A stretch of DNA of 64,000 nucleotides from Marinomonas fungiae (GCF_001418205.1 NZ_LIQF01000017.1:1-64000), one strand, 5' to 3'; counted from the stretch's first letter, positions 44,909-54,912 are shown. The notes: generated by a model not told the origin, from the sequence alone. A program made the numbers and translations.

Positions 44909-46945
44909 TTACCCCATCGCAATAATGGATTGGTCAAGCCGAGGACGAATCCAGTATTTCAATAACACAATCCAAAGTACCAGGGTGACGAGACCTGCCA
45001 GGATAAATTCGAGTGATGCAATCCAGTGCGCTGAAATTGTCAGCAGTTGATAGGTGAGCAAAGCTGCGATGTAGGCAATAGAAGTACTCCAAGCCACAAT
45101 CACCCCAGTCCACAGCATCCCACCCTCTTTGACCAAAGCTCCAATGGTCGCGGCACAAGGCGTATAAAGCAGGATAAATACCAAATATGCAAAAGCACCT
45201 TGCCAGCCACTAAATAACGTCAACATCTGCTGTTCCGTGACACTCTCCGTTTGGCTTGTGGCGTCGCCAACAGAGGCCAAACCTAATGGATCCGCAACGG
45301 TATCCCAAATGCCAGACAGATTGCGCCATAGCACTTGCCCAACCTCACTTAGATTCTCTAGTGGTGAGGTGTACTCAGGTGCAGACAGTGCTACAGCAGA
45401 AGAGTATAAGGCGTCCATGGTACCTACGACCGCTTCTTTGGCTAATACGCCCGTAAATACACCAACCGCCGCCGGCCAGTTTTCAGCGCCCATACCGATT
45501 GGCTCAAACACCGGTGCAATCACTTGTCCCACTTCCGCCAGCGCCGACACCTTGCCGCCCTCATCTACGCCTCGCCATGAAGGGACAGCGTTCAAAACGG
45601 TGAGAACAGCGGAGACCATAACAATGGTCTTACCAGCACGCATGACAAAGCCCTTAATTTTGTGCCAGCTTGATAAGCCGACGTTATTTAAACGGGGGCG
45701 GTGATAATGGGGCATTTCCATTAACACACTGGCTTGGACATGATGAAACAATTGTTTGCGGAACAGCCATGCAGTCCCCACAGCCACAACAATCCCCATT
45801 AGATACAAACCAAACACTATCAGACCTGCATTTGCTTTGAAGAACACCGCTACAAACATGGCATACACTGCTAAACGAGCACCGCAGGACATAAACGGCG
45901 CCATGGCCATGGTTAACATACGCTGACGGGTATTGGTCAAACTGCGGGTCGCCATAATAGACGGCACATTACAACCAAAGCCCAATAAAAGCGGAATAAA
46001 CGCCTGACCCGGTAAACCGATCGACATCATCAAACGGTCAACAATAAAGGCCGCCCGTGCCATATAGCCACTGTCTTCGAGAATACTAAGGCACAGATAC
46101 AAAAAGCCAATCACCGGGATAAAACCCGCCACCAGCTGAATGCCTCCACCAATACCATTCGCCAATATCGTAATCAGCCAATCCGGTGCGTGCCATACGC
46201 TTAACCAGTGGCTAGGCAAGGTCACAAACCAATAACCTGCTAGGGCATCAATCGGGTCAATAAACAAAGACCCGACGCCAATAGCAATCGCGAACATCGC
46301 GTACATGGCAAACAAAAACAGCGGAATCCCTAGCCAAGGATTCAGCACTACCGTATCAATTTTATCGGTCATAGTGCGGCGCGGTGGCTGAGTTTCAATC
46401 ACGCCCTCAAGCCACTGCCTAGCAGGTCGAGGGGCTTGATAAAAGGGCTCTTCCAGTAGCTCACGCGCTTGCATCTCAATTGCCGACTGCAGTGCTTTGA
46501 TCGACAAGGCTTGGCCATCAATCACGGGTACGCCTAAGTTAAAAGCTAGTCGCGCTAAATCGAGCTTTTGCCCCATACTTTCGGCAAGGTCTGTCATGGT
46601 TAGCACCACTATCATCGGGCGATTAAGCCGTGCTAACTCTGCGGTTAATTTCAGATTGCGTTTAAGATTTGTGGCATCCACCACATTAATAATGACATCG
46701 TACTGCTCACCTTTTAAAAAGCGCCGAGCCACCCATTCATCCGCTCCGCCAGTCTCGTTAGCAAAGCTATAAATTCCGGGTAAATCCGTCATCGCCACCT
46801 TATCTGTAGCTTGAAAATAACCGGTTTTACACTCGACGGTTACCCCTGACCAATTCCCCACTTTCTGGCGGGTCCCTGCCAGCTTATTAAACAAGGTGGT
46901 TTTGCCTGTGTTGGGATTGCCTACCAACGTAATATGAAGCGACAT
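44909..46945 (-). CDS. feoB: Ferrous iron transporter FeoB
   Basis: This inner-membrane Fe2+ transporter has a cytosolic G domain. The 678-residue protein shows G1 GNPNTGKTTLF (7-17), G2 Thr in SGVTVECKTG and G3 DLPGIYSF. At the G4 position it reads TMTD in place of NxxD. The membrane domain has the two gate motifs GFGCNVPSIMATRSL and the later LYTPCAATIGAL. It is shorter than E. coli FeoB (773), mainly in the G-domain spacer and C-terminus. The start directly follows the feoA stop. Confidence 0.94.
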   Translation of the reverse strand: MSLHITLVGNPNTGKTTLFNKLAGTRQKVGNWSGVTVECKTGYFQATDKVAMTDLPGIYSFANETGGADEWVARRFLKGEQYDVIINVVDATNLKRNLKLTAELARLNRPMIVVLTMTDLAESMGQKLDLARLAFNLGVPVIDGQALSIKALQSAIEMQARELLEEPFYQAPRPARQWLEGVIETQPPRRTMTDKIDTVVLNPWLGIPLFLFAMYAMFAIAIGVGSLFIDPIDALAGYWFVTLPSHWLSVWHAPDWLITILANGIGGGIQLVAGFIPVIGFLYLCLSILEDSGYMARAAFIVDRLMMSIGLPGQAFIPLLLGFGCNVPSIMATRSLTNTRQRMLTMAMAPFMSCGARLAVYAMFVAVFFKANAGLIVFGLYLMGIVVAVGTAWLFRKQLFHHVQASVLMEMPHYHRPRLNNVGLSSWHKIKGFVMRAGKTIVMVSAVLTVLNAVPSWRGVDEGGKVSALAEVGQVIAPVFEPIGMGAENWPAAVGVFTGVLAKEAVVGTMDALYSSAVALSAPEYTSPLENLSEVGQVLWRNLSGIWDTVADPLGLASVGDATSQTESVTEQQMLTLFSGWQGAFAYLVFILLYTPCAATIGALVKEGGMLWTGVIVAWSTSIAYIAALLTYQLLTISAHWIASLEFILAGLVTLVLWIVLLKYWIRPRLDQSIIAMG

Positions 46946-47191
46946 TTAATGATTATCCTGACAGTTGGGAGAGCAAAGATGAATGTGCTGTGCATCACGA
47001 CGATGAATAGAGACGAGAGTTTGACCAATCTTGACCTGTAATGGATCGCCAAACGGGGCGATATTCACCAACAACACAGGCTCACCAGCATCAAAGCCCA
47101 AGGCCTCTAGCTGCTGCTTCATTTCAAACTGAGGATGGTCGACTTTATGAACCGTGGCCGCTTGGCCTTTAGGAAGAGTGGCTAACACCAT
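46946..47191 (-). CDS. feoA: FeoA
   Basis: This 81-residue SH3-like cytosolic protein is required for FeoB-mediated iron uptake. The fold pattern is clear: LPKGQAATVHKVDH, LEALGFDAGEPVLLVNIAPFGDPLQVKIGQTLVSIHRRDA, then a C-terminal tail CSPNCQDNH with two Cys. It is the first gene of feoAB, adjacent to feoB with no gap, and lies behind candidate Fur and FNR sites. Confidence 0.93.
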   Translation of the reverse strand: MVLATLPKGQAATVHKVDHPQFEMKQQLEALGFDAGEPVLLVNIAPFGDPLQVKIGQTLVSIHRRDAQHIHLCSPNCQDNH

Positions 47192-47215
47192 GACAACTAA
47201 CCTTACAAGTGAATC

Positions 47216-47230
47216 TGATAAGCATTATCG
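47216..47230. promoter_or_regulatory. Candidate Fur box of feoAB
   Basis: TGATAAGCATTATCG matches the 7-1-7 Fur consensus TGATAAT-N-ATTATCA at 12 of 14 positions. It lies 25 bp upstream of the feoA start. Confidence 0.65.
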
Positions 47231-47250
47231 CTATAAGCCTGGATAATAGC

Positions 47251-47264
47251 TTGATGCATATCAG
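47251..47264. promoter_or_regulatory. Candidate FNR/Anr box of feoAB
   Basis: TTGATGCATATCAG matches TTGAT-N4-ATCAA at 9 of 10 positions, about 60 bp upstream of feoA. Anaerobic activation of feo is known in E. coli. A perfect palindrome CTTCCTTAAGGAAG (47266-47279) lies next to it. The rest of 47192-47514 is the promoter region of the sulfate-binding gene, with no ORF of note. Confidence 0.6.
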
Positions 47265-47514
47265 GCTTCCTTAAGGAAGTGTAAAGATCGGTTGTTTTGG
47301 TGAATGAGAATAAGAATTAGGGGCTTACTAGGTGCGTACCGCTTAAACAGGTCAGTTAGTCATCGGTTTCTGTCATGACGCCTTCGAATAACCATAAATT
47401 AGCGTTATTTCGCTTATTCCAAAATCTTTCATTTTTTAAACTTGTAATAACTAAATCTTTTAACTAAGCTATCGCTCAATAATCAATCACTGGTATCAAC
47501 CAACAGGTATTCCC

Positions 47515-48528
47515 ATGAAATCAAAGCTTAAACTGATCAAGTCAGTCGCTGGCGCGCTACTACTTGGCTCTGCAGTGAATGCCTCTGCAGCCGATCAAAC
47601 CATTCTTAACACCTCTTACGACATTGCCCGTGAGTTGTTCGCAAGCTACAACCCTGTGTTCCAAAAGCACTGGGAAGAAAAAACCGGCCAAACCGTTGAG
47701 ATCAAGCAATCTCACGCGGGCTCTTCAAAACAAGCGCGTTCAATCTTGCAAGGCTTGCCTGCAGACGTGGTGACGTTTAACCAAGTTACCGACGTGCAAA
47801 TTCTGGCGGATCGAGGCAACTTAGTACCTGAAGATTGGAAAGAGAAGCTGCCGAACAACAGCTCGCCATATTACTCAACAACGGCGTTTCTAGTACGCAA
47901 AGGCAATCCAAAGAACATTCATGATTGGGGGGATTTGGCAAAAGACGGTGTGGGTCTCGTGTTCCCGAATCCCAAAACCTCTGGTAACGGTCGTTACACT
48001 TACTTAGCCGCACTTGGCTACGCTCAAGATCAGTTCGGTAAAGACAACACGGATGCGCAAGAAGGTTTCTTAAAAACATTCCTAGCCAACGTGTCTGTTT
48101 TTGACACAGGCGGTCGCGGCGCAACCACTACATTTGTTGAGCGTGGTATCGGTGATGTGCTGATTACTTTCGAGTCGGAAGTGAACAATATCCGTCAGCA
48201 ATACGGTGTCGATGATTACGAAGTCGTAGTGCCAAAAACTTCGATCCTAGCGGAATTCCCCGTGGCAGTGGTTGAACGTAACGCGAAGAAAAACGGTACC
48301 TTTGATGTCTCAACTGAATACCTAAGCTACTTGTACAGCGAAGAGTCTCAGCGTCTTCTAGCAAGCTTTAACTACCGCGTCCATAACGACACAGTAAAGG
48401 CTGAAGTAGCGGATCGCTTCCCTGAAGTGAAACTATTAACCGTTGAAGAAATCGCCGGTGGCTGGCCACAAGCGATGCAGGATATCTTCGCTAACGGCAA
48501 GCAGTTAGACCAGCTACAGCGTCGCTAA
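47515..48528 (+). CDS. Sulfate ABC transporter periplasmic binding protein
   Basis: The 337-residue Sbp/CysP-type protein has a signal peptide (about 1-25, ending VNASAADQ). Family blocks are NTSYDIARELFASYNPVF, KQSHAGSSKQARSILQGL, ADVVTFNQVTDVQIL, GLVFPNPKTSGNGRYTYLAA and ITFESEVNNIR, which include oxyanion-binding backbone loops. Whether it prefers sulfate (Sbp) or thiosulfate (CysP) cannot be decided. It heads the transporter operon and is separated from cysT by a hairpin, which would allow excess production of the binding protein. Confidence 0.92.
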   Translation: MKSKLKLIKSVAGALLLGSAVNASAADQTILNTSYDIARELFASYNPVFQKHWEEKTGQTVEIKQSHAGSSKQARSILQGLPADVVTFNQVTDVQILADRGNLVPEDWKEKLPNNSSPYYSTTAFLVRKGNPKNIHDWGDLAKDGVGLVFPNPKTSGNGRYTYLAALGYAQDQFGKDNTDAQEGFLKTFLANVSVFDTGGRGATTTFVERGIGDVLITFESEVNNIRQQYGVDDYEVVVPKTSILAEFPVAVVERNAKKNGTFDVSTEYLSYLYSEESQRLLASFNYRVHNDTVKAEVADRFPEVKLLTVEEIAGGWPQAMQDIFANGKQLDQLQRR

Positions 48529-48551
48529 TCAACTGACTTAGTTAGCTTTTC

Positions 48552-48574
48552 CGCCGGACGCTATGCGTCCGGCG
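48552..48574 (+). promoter_or_regulatory. Intercistronic hairpin between the binding-protein gene and cysT
   Basis: CGCCGGACGC (48552-48561) and GCGTCCGGCG (48565-48574) form a perfect 10-bp stem with a TAT loop, followed only by TTTG. It probably acts as a partial terminator or 3' mRNA stabiliser. Confidence 0.65.
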
Positions 48575-48630
48575 TTTGCATTTCTAAGACTTGGAAAAAA
48601 CTCGACTGATTTCGCCAAGGAGCGATGACC

Positions 48631-49488
48631 ATGTCCACCACGTTAAGCGCTGCCAGCGCTAAGCCGCGCCATAAGCGAGTGCTGCCCGGCTTTGGTTTAA
48701 GCCTCGGCAGCTCATTGTTTTTCATCAGCTTAATTTTGCTGCTTCCCATGACCGGTTTGATTATGCAGACCGCTGGTATGAGCTGGGCCGATTACTGGTA
48801 TGTCATTACCGACGAGCGCGTTGTGGCCAGTTATAAGGTCACGATTTGGGCAGCGGTGATCGCGTCGATCTTTAACGGTTTGTTTGGCTTATTACTGGCT
48901 TGGGTCTTGGTGCGTTACGAGTTTCCCGGTAAACGTATTTTAGATGCCTTAGTCGATCTGCCGTTCGCCCTCCCAACGGCGGTGGCAGGTATTACTTTGG
49001 CTACGCTGTATGCCGAAAACGGCTGGTACGGCCAATGGCTGGCAGAGCTGGGCATCAAAGTCGCTTATACACCGCTTGGCATCGTCGTCGCCATGTCCTT
49101 TACCAGTATTCCGTTTGTAGTTCGCACCGTACAGCCTGTATTAGAAGAGCTTTCGCCTGAGGAAGAAGAAGCCGGTATTACCCTTGGTGCATCAGATTGG
49201 TCGGTATTTCGTCGCATTATTCTGCCCTCTCTTTGGCCAGCATTGGTCACTGGGGTGGCGCTGTCGTTTACTCGCAGTTTGGGGGAATTCGGCGCGGTTA
49301 TTTTCGTGGCAGGCAATATGCCTTATATCAGTGAGATCACCTCATTGATGATCTTTGTACGTTTACAAGAGTTTGACTTTCCTGCCGCCAGCGCTATTGC
49401 ATCGGTGGTACTGATGGCCTCTTTATTACTCTTGTTCGCAATCAATATTTGGCAAGCGCGTTACCTAAAACGCCTTCATGGACGTTAA
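48631..49488 (+). CDS. cysT: Sulfate ABC transporter permease CysT
   Basis: This 285-residue integral membrane subunit has six predicted helices. The ABC permease EAA loop reads EEEAGITLGASDWSVFRRIILPSL, which contacts CysA. Other family segments are DLPFALPTAVAGITLATLYAENG and SLGEFGAVIFVAGNMP. AAGGAG lies too close to the ATG at 48625, so the second ATG at 48631 (8 nt away) is the better start. It is followed 15 bp later by cysW. Confidence 0.92.
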   Translation: MSTTLSAASAKPRHKRVLPGFGLSLGSSLFFISLILLLPMTGLIMQTAGMSWADYWYVITDERVVASYKVTIWAAVIASIFNGLFGLLLAWVLVRYEFPGKRILDALVDLPFALPTAVAGITLATLYAENGWYGQWLAELGIKVAYTPLGIVVAMSFTSIPFVVRTVQPVLEELSPEEEEAGITLGASDWSVFRRIILPSLWPALVTGVALSFTRSLGEFGAVIFVAGNMPYISEITSLMIFVRLQEFDFPAASAIASVVLMASLLLLFAINIWQARYLKRLHGR

Positions 49489-49503
49489 TTCGGAGGAAAC
49501 AAC

Positions 49504-50361
49504 ATGGCATCTGGACAACGTCATCAACAACGTGTGGGCGACAGCCCTGCGGTAAAATACACACTGATTGGCGTCACGTTGGTAATGACGGCGGTACTGT
49601 TGGTAGTACCTTTGATCAGCATCTTTCAACAAGCCTTTGTCGACGGTTTAGCCGTGTATTGGGACAGCTTAGGTGACCCTGACACGCTACATGCGATTGG
49701 TCTAACCCTATTTGTCGCACTACTGACGGTGCCCATTAACTTGGTCTTCGGTGTGCTGTTAGCATGGTCTGTTACGCGCTTTGAATTCCCCGGCCGTAAG
49801 CTATTAATGACTTTAATGGATATCCCGTTTGCGGTCTCCCCTGTGGTAGCAGGTCTCTTGTACCTTTTGCTATACGGCAACAATGGTTGGATTGGCGCTT
49901 GGTTGTTTGAGCACGATCTTCAATTGATGTTCGCATGGCCGGGCATCGTCATGGTGACCGTATTTGTGACGTGCCCATTTGTGGCTCGCGAGCTGATTCC
50001 ATTGATGCAACAGCAAGGCCGCGAAGACGAAGAAGCGGCGGTAATTTTGGGCGCTTCTGGCTGGCAGTTGTTCCGCCGTGTGACCCTCCCGAATATTAAA
50101 TGGGCGTTACTGTACGGCGTTATTTTGACTAACGCTCGTGCGGTGGGAGAATTTGGCGCCGTGTCGGTAGTGTCCGGTAATATCCGTGGTGAAACCAACA
50201 CATTACCACTGCACATTCAGCTGTTGTACGAGGATTACCAAGCCACAGCCGCCTTTGCCAGTGCCTCCTTGCTGGCAGTAATTGCCTTAATTACTTTGAT
50301 TTTTAAAGCCTTTATTGAATGGCGCCAAGAGCGCGCTCAAAAAGCAGAAGCAACACATTAA
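49504..50361 (+). CDS. cysW: Sulfate ABC transporter permease CysW
   Basis: The 285-residue partner of CysT has the same six-helix layout. The EAA loop is [23 protein letters not shown], with family segments [20 protein letters not shown] and [20 protein letters not shown], the last typical of CysW. It starts 15 bp after cysT with GGAGG in front, and ends 11 bp before cysA. Confidence 0.92.
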   Translation: MASGQRHQQRVGDSPAVKYTLIGVTLVMTAVLLVVPLISIFQQAFVDGLAVYWDSLGDPDTLHAIGLTLFVALLTVPINLVFGVLLAWSVTRFEFPGRKLLMTLMDIPFAVSPVVAGLLYLLLYGNNGWIGAWLFEHDLQLMFAWPGIVMVTVFVTCPFVARELIPLMQQQGREDEEAAVILGASGWQLFRRVTLPNIKWALLYGVILTNARAVGEFGAVSVVSGNIRGETNTLPLHIQLLYEDYQATAAFASASLLAVIALITLIFKAFIEWRQERAQKAEATH

Positions 50362-50372
50362 TAGGTGACAAC

Positions 50373-51497
50373 ATGAGTATTCGCTTAGAAAATATTTCCA
50401 AAACATTCGGCCAATTCCAAGCTTTGTCACCGCTGTCATTGAACATCGACGAAGGTGAAATGATTGGTCTATTAGGCCCATCGGGGTCGGGCAAAACCAC
50501 CCTACTTCGCATCATCGCAGGTCTTGAAGGGGCGGACTCTGGGCGCATCCAATTTGGCGAGCGTGATGTGACCAACCTGCACGTGCGCGACCGTCACGTA
50601 GGCTTCGTGTTTCAAAACTACGCCCTGTTCCGTCACATGACGGTAGCCGACAACGTGGCCTTTGGCCTTGAAGTCATGGACGCCAAGCAGCGTCCAAACA
50701 AAACCGAGATCCAACGTCGCGTAAAGCACTTACTGGAAATGGTGCAGCTAGGCCATCTAGCCAACCGTTATCCATCACAGCTATCCGGTGGCCAAAAGCA
50801 GCGTATTGCCTTGGCTCGTGCTCTTGCGACTAAGCCGGACGTCCTGCTTCTTGACGAGCCATTTGGTGCACTGGATGCCAAGGTGCGTAAAGAGCTACGC
50901 CGCTGGTTGCGCAGCCTGCACGATGAAATTGGCTTTACCAGTGTCTTCGTGACCCACGATCAAGAAGAAGCGCTAGAGCTGTCAGATCGTGTCGTAGTGA
51001 TGAGCAACGGCCACATCGAGCAAGTGGACGAACCTGCGCAACTGTACGCTCAGCCAAACAGCCGATTTGTGTTTGATTTCTTGGGCAATGTGAACGTGTT
51101 TGACGGCAAGCTCGAGCAATCTCGCCTGAACAACGAACAAGCGTGGATCACTGCCCCCAGCAGTGATGTTCCCCTTAGCAATGGTCAGCTATACATTCGT
51201 TCTCATGAGTTGGCATTACACAACCAAGCGACGTCAGTCGCAAACTTGCCGCTGAAAGTTGTGGCGGTGAACCCCATCGGCCCCGAAGTGCGTGTCGAGC
51301 TTGAGCCTTATGAATGGCAATCCGAACAAATCTGGGAAGCCGACTTAAGCCATGCGGAGTACGACCGTAATCCGGTCAAACGCGGTGAGATTGTTTTTGC
51401 TGAGCCTAAAAACGCCTACTTCTTCCGTGAAGGCTGCCAACAAGCGCCTGAGCAGGTATCTTGGGACAAAGCCCCACAAACAGCTCACGTTAAGTAG
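50373..51497 (+). CDS. cysA: Sulfate ABC transporter ATPase CysA
   Basis: This 374-residue ATPase powers sulfate import. Walker A is GPSGSGKTT (about 34-42), the Q-loop [13 protein letters not shown], signature [15 protein letters not shown], Walker [12 protein letters not shown] and switch His in [11 protein letters not shown]-terminal regulatory region follows residue 235 ([10 protein letters not shown]). ATG 50373 with AGGTGA upstream is chosen; an in-frame start at 50319 would lie inside cysW and lacks family support. Confidence 0.93.
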   Translation: MSIRLENISKTFGQFQALSPLSLNIDEGEMIGLLGPSGSGKTTLLRIIAGLEGADSGRIQFGERDVTNLHVRDRHVGFVFQNYALFRHMTVADNVAFGLEVMDAKQRPNKTEIQRRVKHLLEMVQLGHLANRYPSQLSGGQKQRIALARALATKPDVLLLDEPFGALDAKVRKELRRWLRSLHDEIGFTSVFVTHDQEEALELSDRVVVMSNGHIEQVDEPAQLYAQPNSRFVFDFLGNVNVFDGKLEQSRLNNEQAWITAPSSDVPLSNGQLYIRSHELALHNQATSVANLPLKVVAVNPIGPEVRVELEPYEWQSEQIWEADLSHAEYDRNPVKRGEIVFAEPKNAYFFREGCQQAPEQVSWDKAPQTAHVK

Positions 51498-51505
51498 CGC
51501 TTCTT

Positions 51506-51546
51506 CGTACCTTCTGATGCGATCAATTTGAGCGTCAGAAGGTACG
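51506..51546 (+). terminator. Terminator of the sulfate transport operon
   Basis: CGTACCTTCTGA (51506-51517) and TCAGAAGGTACG (51535-51546) form a perfect 12-bp stem with a 17-nt loop, followed by CTTCTTTCT. Confidence 0.65.
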
Positions 51547-51607
51547 CTTCTTTCTCATGTTCTATTGTATGCTGTGTACTTTACAGTTTATTCCTTAGGA
51601 TATGCCC

Positions 51608-53311
51608 ATGACTCTACAAACCAATAAACGAATCGTCTGGCTAGGTATCGCATGGTGCTTAACATCGATTTTAATTGGTCTGGGAGCCGGTAAGCTTACT
51701 AAGGACCTCGGCTACCAAGCACTCCATCGGGAGGTCTCTGATCGCCTGTTAGCTTCCATTCACCGCGTTCGTGGTGCCTTAAATGCCTACCATTACTTGC
51801 CATTTTTGCTGACTCAAAATGAAGATGTGGTGCAATTATTATTGACCGATCAAGATCAGGTCGATGATAAGCAAGCGACCAAAGTCTCTCGCTATCTTGA
51901 GCAAACCAGTCTGGTTGCCGGGGCTTCAGGACTGTTTATTGTTGATGATAGCGGTCATACCGTCGCCTACAGTAACTGGCGTGATCAACAAGCCTTACAT
52001 CCTGATGAATTCGCAAAATTGCCCGTATTTCAGTTTGCAGCGCAAGGTGAGGAAGGCCGCTTTTACGATAATCAACCGAACCAACAGGCGTTTTACTATT
52101 TATCCGCACCCATTTATGACCGTTCTGATTTTATTGGCGCCGCGATCGTGCGCATTGATTTGCAAAACCTAATCCTTGATACCCCAGTGGATGAGCTGTA
52201 CGCCATCAGCGATGATCGGTCGCAAATTTTTATCGCGAGTCCACAAGAGTGGCTAAAACAGTCGATTGAAGACATCGCCAAAGTACAGTCAATCAGCCTC
52301 AGTAATGGTGCTCATGTAACGCTTTGGAGCTTTAATCAGCAACATTATATGAGCCACCAAGTACGGCTTGATGATCTTGGCTGGACTTTTACCTCGCTGG
52401 TCTCTGCACGGCTAGACGAACGCTACGCGGATTTAGTAGCCGCGATTACCATGGCTGGGCTTTGGATATTCGGCATCATTCTGCTGTTCCTGCGCGAGCG
52501 CCATTTAAAGCACTTATCGCAACAAGAAACTCGTGAGGCCCTATTATTAGCAAATGAGTCTTTAGAACATAAAGTGGAAGAGCGCACTCAAGCCTTACGT
52601 AATGCGCAACAAGAGCTTGTCCAAACCAGCAAAATGGCGGCACTTGGACGTATGTCGACTGCGATCGTGCACGAGCTAAACCAGCCGCTCACAGCGATGC
52701 GCACCTACATTGCCATCAGCAAACAGCTGTTAAGTGAACCCGATATGGTTAGAGAAAACCTGACTATTTTAGATGATCTCACGGAACGCATGGCAATCAT
52801 CACATCCCAGCTAAAAACCTTTGCCTATAAAAAGCCCGAACAGGTCCAGCCCGTTCAGCTTTCCACTGCCCTCAATCAATCCACGACCCTGCTACGTGCT
52901 CGCCTATTGGAAGAGAATATCACCCTTAATTGTGATGAACTGGATGATCAGCACTATGTGCTTGGGGATAATGTGCGTCTCGAGCAGGTCTTGGTAAACT
53001 TAATCAGCAATGCCTGTGATGCGTTGAGCGAGCAAGCCGACAAACGTATTCAAATTACCAGTCAGCTGCGTGAGAATCGTAAAATTGAACTGCGGGTGGA
53101 TGATAATGGTCCAGGTCTCAATGATGCTCAGCTAGAGCATCTGTTCGAGCCGTTCTATACCACCAAACCCATGGGCAGTGGGCTTGGCTTAGGACTCGCT
53201 ATCGTGGCCGCCATCATTCGTGATTTAAATGGTACGATTGAAGCCAGCCATAGCCCTCTTGGTGGCGCGCGCTTTTGCATCCTATTACCAAGTGCAGAGA
53301 ATGCCTCCTAA
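51608..53311 (+). CDS. dctB: DctB-like sensor histidine kinase
   Basis: This 567-residue membrane kinase has TM1 at about 9-28, a periplasmic double-PDC sensor (about 35-285), TM2 at about 290-305, and a coiled coil. The DctB-type H-box is AALGRMSTAIVHELNQPLTAMRTY. ATPase boxes are LVNLISNACDAL (N), VDDNGPGL (G1) and GSGLGLGLAIV (G2). It probably senses a carboxylate and phosphorylates the DctD protein encoded 45 bp downstream. ATG 51608 is 8 nt from AGGA; the ATG at 51602 is too close. Confidence 0.88.
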   Translation: MTLQTNKRIVWLGIAWCLTSILIGLGAGKLTKDLGYQALHREVSDRLLASIHRVRGALNAYHYLPFLLTQNEDVVQLLLTDQDQVDDKQATKVSRYLEQTSLVAGASGLFIVDDSGHTVAYSNWRDQQALHPDEFAKLPVFQFAAQGEEGRFYDNQPNQQAFYYLSAPIYDRSDFIGAAIVRIDLQNLILDTPVDELYAISDDRSQIFIASPQEWLKQSIEDIAKVQSISLSNGAHVTLWSFNQQHYMSHQVRLDDLGWTFTSLVSARLDERYADLVAAITMAGLWIFGIILLFLRERHLKHLSQQETREALLLANESLEHKVEERTQALRNAQQELVQTSKMAALGRMSTAIVHELNQPLTAMRTYIAISKQLLSEPDMVRENLTILDDLTERMAIITSQLKTFAYKKPEQVQPVQLSTALNQSTTLLRARLLEENITLNCDELDDQHYVLGDNVRLEQVLVNLISNACDALSEQADKRIQITSQLRENRKIELRVDDNGPGLNDAQLEHLFEPFYTTKPMGSGLGLGLAIVAAIIRDLNGTIEASHSPLGGARFCILLPSAENAS

Positions 53312-53356
53312 GCATTCGTCAAAACAATTAGATAAAAACACTACAGAAGAGTCCCC

Positions 53357-54727
53357 ATGCAACTAGGAACACGTGGCACTGTTTTACTCGTCGATGATGA
53401 AGCCATGATTCGTCAAGCGACTGAAAAGTGGCTGCAAATGGCCGGCTTAGAAGTCATTAGTGCCAGCAGCGCTGAACAAGCTTTACCTTATTTGAGCGAA
53501 GACTTTCGTGGCATTCTGTTAACCGATGTCAAAATGCCGGGCATGAGCGGTCTAGAACTGATGCAAGTCGCCCATGAACGTATTCCAGACTTGCCCGTGA
53601 TCTTAATTACAGGCCATGGTGACATCGACATGGCGATCCAAGCGATGCGTGAAGGCGCCTACGATTTTATTGAAAAGCCCTTCGTACCCGAACGTTTGGT
53701 CGAGACACTATTACGTGCCTGTGAAAAGCGTAGCCTGATGATCGAAAACCTGCGCCTGCAAAGCAATCTGGCTGCGCGTTCGGGCTTGGATGCCAAGGTG
53801 ATCGGTATTTCCCCTGCGATTCAGCGTATGAAACGGGAATTACTGTCGATCGCGGATATGGACACCAATGTCATCATTTACGGTGAAACCGGAAGTGGTA
53901 AGGAGCTGGTTGCGCAGAGTCTGCATGAATTCAGTGAGCGTAAAAATAAACGCTTTGTTCCCATCAACTGCGGCGCCATTCCCGAACACCTGATTGAAAG
54001 TGAGCTGTTCGGCCATGAAGCAGGCGCCTTTACCGGTGCAGCCAAACGCCGCATAGGTAAGTTTGAGCACGCGGATGGCGGCACGCTGTTTTTAGATGAA
54101 ATCGAAAGCACGCCCGCACATTTACAGATCAAGATTTTACGGGCCCTGCAAGAAGGACAAATTGAGCGCCTCGGTTCGAACCAAAGCATTCCCGTTAATA
54201 TCCGAGTGATTGCCGCCTCCAAGGCCGATCTTAGAGAAGATGAGAATTTTCGCCAAGATTTGTACTACCGTCTAAATGTGTCACAACTGTTTTTACCGCC
54301 ATTGCGTGAACGCCCTGAAGATGTGCCGCTGTTATTTATGCATTATGTCAATCAAGCCGCCAGTGAGCGGGACAAAACCAGCCGTCAGCTGAGCACACAG
54401 GATGAGCGTATTCTTCGTTCACACCTTTGGCCTGGGAACGTTCGTGAATTGAAGAATATCGCGATTCGCTACGCCCTCGATAATCGAGTGGGCTTGGCCG
54501 ATTTGATTAACGGCCAACAAAGCTTGATTGCCTTTGAAGACGTGGATCACAAGCCTCTGCCCCTTGCCATTCAAGTCGCAGCATTTGAGGAAGATGTGAT
54601 AAAACGCGCTCTGGAGCGCCACCAAGGCAACATTAAAGCCGTCATGGATGAGCTCGACTTGCCACGTCGAACCTTAAACCAAAAGATGATGAAATTTGGC
54701 TTAAATCGCTCCGATTATTTAGATTAA
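53357..54727 (+). CDS. dctD: DctD-like sigma54-dependent response regulator
   Basis: The 456-residue NtrC-family activator has a receiver (about 8-120; LVDDEAMIR, acceptor Asp in LTDVKMPGMSG, Lys in EKPF). Its AAA+ sigma54-activation domain has Walker A GETGSGKE, the sigma54-contact loop GAFTGA, and Walker B GGTLFLDEIES. The Fis-type HTH is GNIKAVMDELDLPRRTLNQK at the C-terminus. It most likely drives the TAXI/TRAP genes from the sigma54 promoter at 54987-55003. Confidence 0.9.
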   Translation: MQLGTRGTVLLVDDEAMIRQATEKWLQMAGLEVISASSAEQALPYLSEDFRGILLTDVKMPGMSGLELMQVAHERIPDLPVILITGHGDIDMAIQAMREGAYDFIEKPFVPERLVETLLRACEKRSLMIENLRLQSNLAARSGLDAKVIGISPAIQRMKRELLSIADMDTNVIIYGETGSGKELVAQSLHEFSERKNKRFVPINCGAIPEHLIESELFGHEAGAFTGAAKRRIGKFEHADGGTLFLDEIESTPAHLQIKILRALQEGQIERLGSNQSIPVNIRVIAASKADLREDENFRQDLYYRLNVSQLFLPPLRERPEDVPLLFMHYVNQAASERDKTSRQLSTQDERILRSHLWPGNVRELKNIAIRYALDNRVGLADLINGQQSLIAFEDVDHKPLPLAIQVAAFEEDVIKRALERHQGNIKAVMDELDLPRRTLNQKMMKFGLNRSDYLD

Positions 54728-54763
54728 TCCTCTGCGTCTACACTGACTGAGTTCACAACCTTG

Positions 54764-54789
54764 GGAATAGGCAAACTATTGCTTATTCC
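54764..54789 (+). terminator. Stem-loop after dctD
   Basis: GGAATAGGCAA (54764-54774) and TTGCTTATTCC (54779-54789) pair at 10 of 11 positions around an ACTA loop and are followed by TTTAT. Its inner arms resemble the two downstream activator palindromes, so it may also be a third DctD site. Confidence 0.5.
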
Positions 54790-54860
54790 TTTATGACAGG
54801 CTCTTAATAGGTGATTTTTCTGCCTTCAAGCACCGTCTTTTACACCGATTTCGATCTTAA

Positions 54861-54912
54861 TGAGCAATTTATTGCTTATCATCAGAAGCCTCAATGAGCA
54901 ATTTTTTGCTTA
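54861..54912. promoter_or_regulatory. Tandem palindromic upstream activator sites for DctD
   Basis: TGAGCAATTTATTGCTTA (54861-54878) and TGAGCAATTTTTTGCTTA (54895-54912) are near-identical dyads (TGAGCAA...TTGCTTA) with centres 34 bp apart. They lie about 75 to 130 bp upstream of the sigma54 -24 element, the usual place for NtrC-family enhancers. Confidence 0.7.
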
